DNA of 11,213 nucleotides from Bacteriovoracaceae bacterium UBA2428 (lineage in GTDB: Bacteria > Bdellovibrionota > UBA2428). The position numbers and the translations under genes are program-made. Numbering within the stretch: position 1 is the stretch's first letter; every line of letters starts with the position of its first letter. The notes beneath the pieces are model-generated. The model did not search any database and was not told where the DNA came from. It was given only the letters and a program-made list of their open reading frames with translations. This document shows, piece by piece, positions 1 through 7,467 of the stretch. The DNA lies in assembly GCA_002343545.1 (NCBI GenBank), contig DDRA01000163.1:18171-29383 (forward strand). The letters are read 5' to 3'.

Positions 1-131
1 ATCGCCGCGGCGATGTCCATCCACGACATGACGACGCCCCCGAAGACGCCGCCCAGGGCGTTCGTGTGTTGGGGCAAAACCATCTCGGTCATGACGACCC
101 GGCTATCTTTGGGGCTTTTTTTGTCGGCCAT
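1..131 (-). CDS. Acyl-CoA thioesterase, hotdog fold (N-terminal part, runs off left edge)
   Basis: Only the first 43 codons are in the window; the reading frame is open to base 1. The translation contains VLPQHTNALGGVFGGVVM followed by SWMDIAAA. This is the N-terminal signature of YciA/BACH-type acyl-CoA thioesterases, HTN-x2-G-x-VFGG then W-(I/M)-D. In that family the Asp of the WMD element is a catalytic residue, and the enzymes hydrolyse acyl-CoA to free acid and CoA in the cytoplasm. I chose the ATG at 129-131 because family members usually start about 20 residues before the HTN motif and an AGGA lies 11 bases upstream. An in-frame ATG at 141-143 would add four residues and cannot be excluded. 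The gene is divergent from the AEC permease at 235. The family call is firm; substrate chain length cannot be told. Confidence 0.88.
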   Translation of the reverse strand, partial: MADKKSPKDSRVVMTEMVLPQHTNALGGVFGGVVMSWMDIAAA

Positions 132-234
132 ACGTGCGATCATCCTATACTCATTTCCTTCGGAGAAGAAATCCGTGGGGCCGACACTACGGCGAAGGGC
201 CGCCGAATGCTAAGACACGGAGTCAGGACTTCGC

Positions 235-1191
235 ATGGATTCTGTCCTCCTCGCCAAACCCCTTCCGCTCTTGGGTCTCGTCGGCCTCGGTTTCGTCGCG
301 GGTCGGCACTTCGGGGTCGAGCGCGGGAGCGTCGCGCGTCTCGCGATCTTCGTCGTGGCGCCTTGCGTGTTCTTCTACGGCACGGCGACGGCGCCGATCG
401 ATCGCGAAGGCACGGCGTCGTTTCTGCTGCTGCCGCTGCTGACGTGGGGACTCGCGAGCCTCGTCTGCGCGATCGTTTACGCCCTCGGCTCGAGGGTGCC
501 GCGGCCCCGGCGCAACCTCATGGCCTTCGCCGTGGGGAACACGAACTCCGGGTACTTTGGCATTCCGGCCGCCGTGGCGATCTTCGGCGAGAGCGCCTTT
601 TCCACGGCCGTCTTGCTGTCGATCGGCTTCACCCTCTTCGAGAATACGGTGGGCTTTTACGTGACGGCGCGAGGACGCTCGACCCCACGCGAGGCCCTCG
701 CGCGACTCCTTCGCCTCCCGGCGCTCTAAGCGACGGCGGGCGGCATCCTCGTCCGACTGCTCCGCGAAGATCCCCTGCCCGCGCCGCTCGTCGACACGCT
801 CACGATCCTGCGCGGCGCCTACACGACGCTCGGGCTCATGCTCGTCGGCCTCGCGTTCGATGCGGCCATTCGGGATCGACGACCAAATCTTTCGCTCCGA
901 CTCCTCACGGGCACCTTGGGCGGAAAGCTTTTGCTTTGGCCCCTCGTGGCCATGTTCGTCCTTTGGCTCGACGGACGGCGCGCGACGCCTTGGCTCGGCT
1001 CGCCCGCGAGTTCGGTCCTGGGCCGTGGTTTTCTCTTCGTCGCGTTCATGCCGCTGGCCGCCAATACGGTCGCCTACGCCCAAGAACTCGACGCCGAGCC
1101 CGAGCAAGCCGCGCTCCTCGTGCTCATCAGCACGCTACTCGCGCTCGCCTGGATTCCGCTCGCGGTCGCGGGGCTCCACGCGATGTCCTAG
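235..1191 (+). pseudogene. AEC-family (auxin efflux carrier) permease interrupted by an in-frame TAA
   Basis: Bases 235-726 encode 164 residues with several hydrophobic segments and the motif GNTNSGYFGIPAAVAIFG, typical of the N-terminal half of AEC carriers. A TAA follows at 727-729. The same frame then stays open to TAG at 1189-1191. This part encodes the C-terminal half, including LGLMLVGLAFD and FMPLAANTVAYAQEL, both typical of AEC C-termini. Joined, the product would be 318 residues, the normal length for these inner-membrane secondary transporters. The junction reads LPAL-stop-ATAGG where the family has a helix start, so TCA (Ser) or TTA (Leu) changed by one base would explain it. The start ATG at 235 has a CAGGA about 9 bases upstream. 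No good ribosome site precedes the ATG at 838, so separate translation of the second half is unlikely. A sequencing or assembly error is the main alternative to a real pseudogene. AEC substrates vary (auxin, malate, malonate) and cannot be assigned here. Confidence 0.82.
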
Positions 1192-1241
1192 AGCCGCTCC
1201 CGGAGGGTTTACAATCTGGGGGGGCCGCTTAGACTAGGCCC

Positions 1242-1946
1242 ATGAAGTCATTCCTCGCGCTCGCCACTTTCGCGATCCTTGCTTTGGACGTCCGCGCCGA
1301 CGCCCCCCGCACCGTCACCGTGAGCGGCAACTGCACGCGCGAGCTGCTGCCCGACCGCAGTTCGATCAGTTTCACCGCGGAGTTCCGAAACAAGGACGCG
1401 ACCACGGCCGCCAAACAAGCCACCGACGCCTTCGAGCGTCTGCGCAAAAAGATCCGCGACAAACCGCCGGCCGATCTCGAACTCGAAACCACGGAGTTCT
1501 CGCTGAACGAGGACTTCGATTGGCAGAAGGGCACGCGCGTCTCGCGCGGTTTCGTGGCGCGCGCGGGACTTCGCGTGGTGAGTTCGGACTTCACCTTCTC
1601 GTCAAAAGTCATCGCGATCGCCGTGCAGGAAGGCATCCGCGACGTGGGCGGGCTCGGCTCGCACGTCTCGACGGGCGCACTCGACAAGGCCCGCTTCGAT
1701 TGTCTCGAGGAAGCGCTCCGCAACGCGCGCGACAAAGCGCAGAAGCTCGCGGGCGCGGCCGGCGCGGGACTCGGCCCCGTCGAGAGCATCCGCGAAGACT
1801 CTGCTTCGGTCGAAGCCCCGCAAGCCTTTCAGGCCTTCGCCAAGGTCCAACGCTTCGGCGGCGCCGAGATGGACGCGGGCCCCACGATCGAGCGGGCGAA
1901 GACCCGCGTGAACCTTGCCGTGACGGCGGCGTTTCGGCTGCGCTGA
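1242..1946 (+). CDS. SIMPL domain-containing (DUF541) exported protein
   Basis: The protein is 234 residues with a clear Sec signal peptide: Lys at residue 2, then a hydrophobic core, with probable cleavage after VRA near residue 19. The mature part begins with RTVTVSGNCTRELLPDRSSI, the usual opening of the SIMPL/DUF541 fold, in which an early 'V-x-G' strand precedes a 'pD...i.f' strand. The later helix RNARDKAQKLAGAAG matches the conserved 'A..kA..lA' segment of the family. Members are periplasmic or outer-membrane associated (E. coli YggE, Brucella BP26) and are linked to oxidative-stress resistance or oligomeric ring assembly, but their biochemistry is unsettled. The start has only a weak ribosome site (AGG 4 bases upstream). 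It lies 50 bases after the AEC stop, so read-through from the AEC locus is possible. Its stop faces the hrpB stop one base away. Confidence 0.88.
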   Translation: MKSFLALATFAILALDVRADAPRTVTVSGNCTRELLPDRSSISFTAEFRNKDATTAAKQATDAFERLRKKIRDKPPADLELETTEFSLNEDFDWQKGTRVSRGFVARAGLRVVSSDFTFSSKVIAIAVQEGIRDVGGLGSHVSTGALDKARFDCLEEALRNARDKAQKLAGAAGAGLGPVESIREDSASVEAPQAFQAFAKVQRFGGAEMDAGPTIERAKTRVNLAVTAAFRLR

Positions 1947-1947
1947 G

Positions 1948-4518
1948 CTAAGTCCCGCGGGGCTTCGCGCGATGCGTGGCCGTGGCCGTCCAAGGGTCTT
2001 CGGGCCAAGGGTGGCGCGGATAGCGCGCGCGGAGCTCCTTACGCACTTCCGGATAGCCGTTCTGCCAAAAGCTCGCGAGGTCTTGGGTGACCTGCACGGG
2101 CTTTTGACCCGGCGAGAGAAGCTCCAGGGTAAGTGGCACCCGCCCCCGCAGGATCTTGGGCGACTCCGCGAGGCCAAAGAGTTCCTGGAGCTTGACCGAA
2201 CACGTCACCGTCTTGAGATCCGTTCCGTATTCGAGACGCATCTCCCGCCCCGAAGGCACGAGCTGTCGGTCGGGCGCCTCGGCCTCGACCGCTTGACGCT
2301 CGGCCCGCGGGAGCAGGCCCGAGAGAATCGACCAGGCGTCGATATCACGTAGGCTTTGATTTCCACGCGCGCCCACCAAGGCCTCGGCCCATTCGCCCAG
2401 GACCGTCTCATCGAGCTCCGCGATTCCCGCTTCGGGCACGAAGCTCCGCACGAACTCGCGACGAAGGAGGTAGCCCGCGAGCGCGGACTGCGCCGCCACG
2501 AAGCGTGGCCACTCGCGCACGAGCGCGTCGACGAGTTTTTCGTCGGCGTGGGCCGCGAGGTCCTTCGTGAGCGGAGTCGGAAAGGGACCCGACAAGACGA
2601 GATCGCGAAAGCGCACGCTCCGCTGCGCCGCCGGCTTGAAGTCCTCGCCGAGCTCGAGCCGGATTTCTTCGCGCACTTCGGCGCCCGCCCAAGCTTGCAG
2701 CTCCTCGAAGCTCAACCCCGAGGCGATACGCACGCGACTTTCCGCTTTCTGCCCGGTGTCGAGCAAGTCGAGCGCGAGGAAGTAATCCGAGCGGCGCACG
2801 TCGGAATCCGGCGAGAGCGCGAGGCCGCGACCCCCGACCATGACGGCCTTCTCGCCGCCCGCCTGGCGACGACGGCAGAGCCGATCCGAGAACGCGGGCC
2901 ATAGGAGTTCGGCGATCGGAACCTCGCCCGTGGACGCCCGGCGATCACGGCCCGAAACCGAGCGTTCGAGATCCTGGGCGACCTGCCGAACGCGGCGCAG
3001 CGAGTTCGCGTCGATCCCCAATTCGCGCGGCGAGCGCACTTCGGCAAGTTCAATCGCCTCGAGGCGCAATTCCAGATCGCATTCCCGTTCCGACGCGACG
3101 ACGCCACGCAGGCGTCCCAAATCGTAAACCGGGTCTTTTTCCTCGAGCAGGGCGAGCGCGAGCGCCACGCGCGCGGCCTCGCCCCGTTCGGCTCCGTTCA
3201 GGAGGGCCACGCCAAAGCGAGGCGACAGAGGCAAGTCGCGCAAACGTTCGCCGCGCGCCGTGAGGGCGTTCTTCGCGTCGAGGGCGCCCAGTCCGCGCAA
3301 TTCCGCGACGGCCGTCTCGATCTGGGCCGACTTGGGCGCCTCGAACCACCCGAAGCCCGCGAAATCGCGCACGCCCCAGCTTGCGAGCAAGAGCAGCGTG
3401 GCCGAAAGCCCGACGCGACGGATCTCGGGATCCTCGAAATCGCGCAGGCGGGCGTTCTCCTCGGCCGACCAAAGTTGAAAGACTTTGCCGGGGCGTTCGC
3501 GACCGGCACGGCCCGCGCGCTGCGTGGCCGACGCCCGTGAGATGCGGGAGACTTCGAGGCGATCGAAGCCGCGCGCGGGATCGAAGCGCAGCACGCGCGC
3601 GAGCCCCGAATCGACGACCATCGTCACGCCCGGCACGGTGAGCGAGGTCTCGGCGATGTTCGTCGAGAGCACGATGCGCCGTTGGCCGGGCTTCGCGGGG
3701 GCGAGCACGCGCGCCTGTTCCGCCAACCCGAGACTGCCGTGGAGCTCGAAGATCTCGAAGCCCCGCAGAGCGGCCACCCCGCCCAGGTGATCCGCCACGC
3801 GGCGAATCTCGCCCACGCCGGGCAAGAAAACGAGGGCGTGGCCCCCGTCGTCTTGCTCGCGACGCAAGTCGGCGATCGCGCGCTCGACCTGCGCCCCGAT
3901 GTCGGGCGCGCGGTCGCGGGGTCCGAGCTCGGGATTGCGGAAAGTCCGCACGGGATAGGCCCGCCCCGCCGAGCTCAAGACGCGCGCGTCGGGCAAGTAC
4001 TCGGCCAACCGCGAAGTTTCGAGCGTGGCCGACATGACGATGATTTTGAGGTCGGGGCGCAGCGCGCCCTGGATCTCCTTGAGGAGCGCGAGCGCAAGGT
4101 CCGTGTGGAGACTCCGCTCGTGAAACTCGTCGAGGACCACGGCCCCCACGTCGCGCAGCTCCGAATCGGTCAGCAAACGCCGGGTGAGGATCCCTTCAGT
4201 CATGACGAGCAAACGCGTCGAAGCCCGAAAGCGGCTTTCGAAGCGCACGTTGTAACCGACCTCGCCCCCGAGTTCCCAAGCCCGCTCTTCGGCGATGCGC
4301 GCGGCCACGGCCCGGGCCGCGAGACGACGGGGCTGGAGCACGAGGATCTTTTGCCCGTCGGGCACGAGCCCGCGCTCGAGCAAAAAGGCGGGCACCCGCG
4401 TCGTCTTACCCGCGCCCGGCTCCGCGACGAGCACGAGATTCGGAGACGCGCGCAAGCTCGCTTCGATCTCGGGAAGAACGGCGTCGATGGGTAGCGGGGA
4501 GAGCATGGGCAGCGCCAT
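1948..4518 (-). CDS. hrpB: ATP-dependent helicase HrpB (DEAH-box)
   Basis: The protein has 856 residues, close to the roughly 800-850 usual for HrpB. The helicase motifs appear in order: Walker A EPGAGKTTR at residues 33-41, MTEGIL at 106-111, DEFHERSL at 130-137 (the DEFH variant typical of HrpB), SAT at 163-165, STNIAETSLTVPG at 285-297 and QRAGRAGR at 333-340. The C-terminus carries the HrpB-specific block with LQELFGLAESPKI, GRVPLTLELLSPG, VQVTQDLASFW and RYPRHPWPEDP. HrpB is a cytoplasmic DEAH NTPase related to RNA helicases (HrpA, Prp43). Its physiological substrate is poorly defined and it is usually non-essential. The start at 4516-4518 has GGAAGGG with 9 bases spacing; an internal ATG at 4506 is less well placed. 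It is convergent with SIMPL and divergent from the DHS-like gene. Confidence 0.97.
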   Translation of the reverse strand: MALPMLSPLPIDAVLPEIEASLRASPNLVLVAEPGAGKTTRVPAFLLERGLVPDGQKILVLQPRRLAARAVAARIAEERAWELGGEVGYNVRFESRFRASTRLLVMTEGILTRRLLTDSELRDVGAVVLDEFHERSLHTDLALALLKEIQGALRPDLKIIVMSATLETSRLAEYLPDARVLSSAGRAYPVRTFRNPELGPRDRAPDIGAQVERAIADLRREQDDGGHALVFLPGVGEIRRVADHLGGVAALRGFEIFELHGSLGLAEQARVLAPAKPGQRRIVLSTNIAETSLTVPGVTMVVDSGLARVLRFDPARGFDRLEVSRISRASATQRAGRAGRERPGKVFQLWSAEENARLRDFEDPEIRRVGLSATLLLLASWGVRDFAGFGWFEAPKSAQIETAVAELRGLGALDAKNALTARGERLRDLPLSPRFGVALLNGAERGEAARVALALALLEEKDPVYDLGRLRGVVASERECDLELRLEAIELAEVRSPRELGIDANSLRRVRQVAQDLERSVSGRDRRASTGEVPIAELLWPAFSDRLCRRRQAGGEKAVMVGGRGLALSPDSDVRRSDYFLALDLLDTGQKAESRVRIASGLSFEELQAWAGAEVREEIRLELGEDFKPAAQRSVRFRDLVLSGPFPTPLTKDLAAHADEKLVDALVREWPRFVAAQSALAGYLLRREFVRSFVPEAGIAELDETVLGEWAEALVGARGNQSLRDIDAWSILSGLLPRAERQAVEAEAPDRQLVPSGREMRLEYGTDLKTVTCSVKLQELFGLAESPKILRGRVPLTLELLSPGQKPVQVTQDLASFWQNGYPEVRKELRARYPRHPWPEDPWTATATHRAKPRGT

Positions 4519-4621
4519 TCTAGGCGCCCTTCCGGCTCCACGCCATCGAGCGCCTTCTTTTGGTGGCCCGCGGCGATCCGAACGACTTGATTTGAAAAGC
4601 CACTGGACCTATGAGGGGCCC

Positions 4622-5602
<981 letters not shown>

Positions 5603-5631
5603 GGCGCAAACGCGTCGCGCCCAAAGATCTC

Positions 5632-5671
5632 GCCATGCCTTGACTGAAGCACGCTTCGGGCTTGGCATGGC
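5632..5671. promoter_or_regulatory. Interrupted inverted repeat covering the start region of the M14 carboxypeptidase gene
   Basis: Outer arms GCCATGCC (5632-5639) and GGCATGGC (5664-5671) are perfect 8-base complements. Nested inside them are GAAGC (5646-5650) and GCTTC (5653-5657), a second complementary pair. The 6-base stretches between the two pairs do not match. The right outer arm ends three bases before the ATG at 5675 and occupies the place where a Shine-Dalgarno sequence should be; none is obvious. There is no T-run after it, so it is not a standard terminator. It could be an operator dyad, or an RNA hairpin that limits translation of the downstream gene. The function is inferred; the symmetry is seen. 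Confidence 0.45.
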
Positions 5672-5674
5672 CCG

Positions 5675-6703
5675 ATGTTGAGACTCGACTTCGCCCACGC
5701 CGCCGCGCTTTCGATCGTTCTGGCCTTCGCCACGAGCGCGGAGGCCCGCCCCGTGCCGCCGGGACCGAATCTCTCGACCCACCCCGTTCGGCGCGGCGTC
5801 GCGATCGAAAGCGATTCCGGTTTTGAGGGGCCCAAACTCGAAGACCTGCACGCGCGACTGAACGCGCACGCGGCCCGCGCCCCGCAGCTCGCGCGCACGG
5901 TCGTCGTGGGTCAAACGATCCAAGGTCGCCCCCTTCTCCTCCTGCGCATCGCCAAGGAAGCCGGCATCCGGGGCGGCCGCGCGCGGCGACCCTCGCCGCT
6001 GCGCCTTCGCTCCGAGCTCAGCCGACCCGCCGTGCTCTTCTCGGGCGCCACGCACGGCAACGAGTACCTCGGCGTCGAGGACAAGCTCGTCGACTGGATC
6101 ATGACCCAAGCCGAAAGCCCGAGCGAGAACTCGGTGACGGCCTTCCTCGATCGTGGCGGCATCGTCTACGCCCTGCCCGTCTTCAACGCGGACGGCTACG
6201 TGGCCGACGAGCGCGGGAACGCCCGCGGCGTCGACCTCAACCGGGATTTCTCGATCCGCGCGGGTGGCCACGTCGGCTTCCGGCAACCCGAAAGCCAGCA
6301 ACTCGCGGAGTTCCTGGCCAAGGACTTTGCCGACGCGAACGCGAAGCTCGTCTTCTCGCTGGATTACCACTGCTGTCAAGGATCGCTCCTGCATCCCTGG
6401 TCGTTCCGCGGTCCGCGCCTCGATCCCGTGGCCAGGGCCGCCCACGAAAAAGTCGGGCTCCTGCTGCAATCCATTTTTGGACGCAGCTACATCTTCGGCA
6501 CGGCGCCCGACCTTCTGGGCTATTCCGCGCTGGGCACGACGAAGGACTACTACTTCGAGACCTACGATTCGCTCGCCTTCACCTTCGAGGGCGTCTACAA
6601 GAAAGAAAACGAGCGCTTCGACTACCACCGCCAGTTCTGGGACCGGGTCTTCACGGACGCGGCCCAAGGCGGCGGCATCTTTCGGGCCCTGAACGCCCGC
6701 TAA
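5675..6703 (+). CDS. Exported M14-family zinc carboxypeptidase
   Basis: The product has 342 residues with a Sec signal peptide (hydrophobic core residues 8-20, likely cleavage after SAEA at residue 24). The M14 metallopeptidase motifs are complete: HGNE with zinc ligands His127 and Glu130, VDLNRDF with the substrate-binding Asn189-Arg190 pair, third zinc ligand His232 in LDYHCC, and a catalytic Glu305 in AFTFEG. The family removes C-terminal residues from peptides or cleaves cell-wall peptide links. The presence of all catalytic residues argues for an active periplasmic or secreted enzyme. Its substrate (protein or murein peptide) cannot be read from the sequence. The adjacent Cys233-Cys234 after the third zinc ligand are unusual. 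The gene starts 72 bases after the DHS-like stop, with an inverted repeat over its start region and no clear Shine-Dalgarno. Confidence 0.9.
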   Translation: MLRLDFAHAAALSIVLAFATSAEARPVPPGPNLSTHPVRRGVAIESDSGFEGPKLEDLHARLNAHAARAPQLARTVVVGQTIQGRPLLLLRIAKEAGIRGGRARRPSPLRLRSELSRPAVLFSGATHGNEYLGVEDKLVDWIMTQAESPSENSVTAFLDRGGIVYALPVFNADGYVADERGNARGVDLNRDFSIRAGGHVGFRQPESQQLAEFLAKDFADANAKLVFSLDYHCCQGSLLHPWSFRGPRLDPVARAAHEKVGLLLQSIFGRSYIFGTAPDLLGYSALGTTKDYYFETYDSLAFTFEGVYKKENERFDYHRQFWDRVFTDAAQGGGIFRALNAR

Positions 6704-6713
6704 GCGCATTTGG

Positions 6714-6730
6714 TGTCTATTCTTTAGACA
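6714..6730. repeat. Short perfect inverted repeat downstream of the carboxypeptidase gene
   Basis: TGTCTA (6714-6719), a 5-base loop TTCTT, and TAGACA (6725-6730) form a perfect 6-base dyad 10 bases after the TAA at 6701-6703. It lies in the 139-base gap before the gene at 6843. The stem is AT-rich and has no T-run, so it would be a weak terminator. An operator site is the alternative. Nothing else in 6704-6842 stands out except the ribosome site of the next gene. Confidence 0.35.
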
Positions 6731-6842
6731 GCTGAAACAATCCCCGCGCCCCCGCGTCCGCTAAGGCCGCGCAATCCCGCGCCCGGTTAAGCTTCCGTGA
6801 GTCGGCCCCTCCCTTGCAGCGTAGGGTCTAGGGGGAACGGAC

Positions 6843-7400
6843 ATGAGGATGCTGGCTTTCACGATGATGGTTTTTTCGATCGGGATCTACCATCTGCATT
6901 CCCACCGCCCCGTCGCGCCGAGCGTCGACGATGCCGAGGGCCTGGTCCGTACGGAGACGCTTCCCGAACGAAGCCCCGCCCGCGTGACGGGCCTGCTCGA
7001 AGGCGCCGACCCGGAGAGCGTGCTGGCGCGCCAGATCGCCTCGATCTTGCCGGCGGAGCAACTCAAGCCCGACGAAATCGAAAACGTCGCGAGCTGCACG
7101 ATGGGACGCGCCTCCGAAGCCGACCTTACGGCGGAACAAATCTCGGCCGAGCTGAGCTCGCCCACGAGCGTCGGCCAACGTCTCTTCGAGGAATGTCTGG
7201 ACGTCGCCAAGGGCGAAGCCCTCGCGCGGGCCGAGCTCGCGGCCGAAGAAGCCGCGGAAGCGCTCCAACTTGAGCGCCACGTCGCGGCCGAAGCCCAGGC
7301 GCGGCACCTCGAGTTCGAGGAGGCGATCGCCCTGACCCAGGAGCTATCCGCCTCCGACGGCGGGCGCGCGTCCTCCGAACTCGGACCTCCGCAAAGCTAA
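6843..7400 (+). CDS. Hypothetical membrane-anchored or exported Ala/Glu-rich protein
   Basis: I do not recognise this 185-residue protein. Residues 3-17 (MLAFTMMVFSIGIYH) form one short hydrophobic segment that could be a signal anchor or an uncleaved signal peptide. The rest is hydrophilic. Residues about 105-170 are Ala/Glu-rich and look like a long amphipathic or coiled-coil helix, with stretches such as RAELAAEEAAEALQLERH. Two cysteines occur (85 and 118), in VASCTMG and FEECLDV, and could form a disulfide if exported. The start has a good AGGGGGAAC ribosome site about 5-10 bases upstream. The gene stands alone, with 139 bases before it, and is convergent with the large CUB/PKD gene, whose terminator lies just after this stop. 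Its codon bias matches that of its neighbours, and the start region and ribosome site support a real gene. Confidence 0.7.
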   Translation: MRMLAFTMMVFSIGIYHLHSHRPVAPSVDDAEGLVRTETLPERSPARVTGLLEGADPESVLARQIASILPAEQLKPDEIENVASCTMGRASEADLTAEQISAELSSPTSVGQRLFEECLDVAKGEALARAELAAEEAAEALQLERHVAAEAQARHLEFEEAIALTQELSASDGGRASSELGPPQS

Positions 7401-7404
7401 GCAC

Positions 7405-7441
7405 AAAAAAAGACCGCCCCGAGCCGAAGCCCGGGGCGGTC
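7405..7441 (-). terminator. Rho-independent terminator of the CUB/PKD gene (UUCG tetraloop)
   Basis: Read on the minus strand, GACCGCCCCGGGC pairs with GCUCGGGGCGGUC around a UUCG loop, a 13-base-pair stem with one G-U pair. It is followed at once by seven U (A-run at 7405-7411 on the plus strand). It begins 26 bases beyond the stop codon of the minus-strand gene at 7468. On the plus strand no T-run follows the hairpin, so it should act mainly on the minus-strand transcript, although the stem could also slow read-through from the gene ending at 7400. Confidence 0.92.
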
Positions 7442-7467
7442 CCCTGGACCAAAATCCTGGATTCGAC

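Noticed and set aside
146..151. TATACT as a -10 box for the AEC gene
   Set aside because: The best upstream hexamer (TTGTCG at 121-126) has a 19-base spacer and lies within the divergent thioesterase gene; the support is too thin.
1210..1215. TACAAT as a -10 box for the SIMPL gene
   Set aside because: No -35-like hexamer at the expected distance (1187-1192 reads CCTAGA).
66..1232. A 388-codon plus-strand frame spanning the broken AEC gene
   Set aside because: It is Arg/Pro/His-rich with no membrane segments or known motif. Both halves of the real permease lie in a different, common frame.
4587..4615. TTGATT, 17 bases, TATGAG as a promoter for the DHS-like gene
   Set aside because: The spacing is right, but transcription would start at the ATG itself and the -10 overlaps the GAGGGG ribosome site. 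Both cannot serve the same start; each hexamer matches only four of six.
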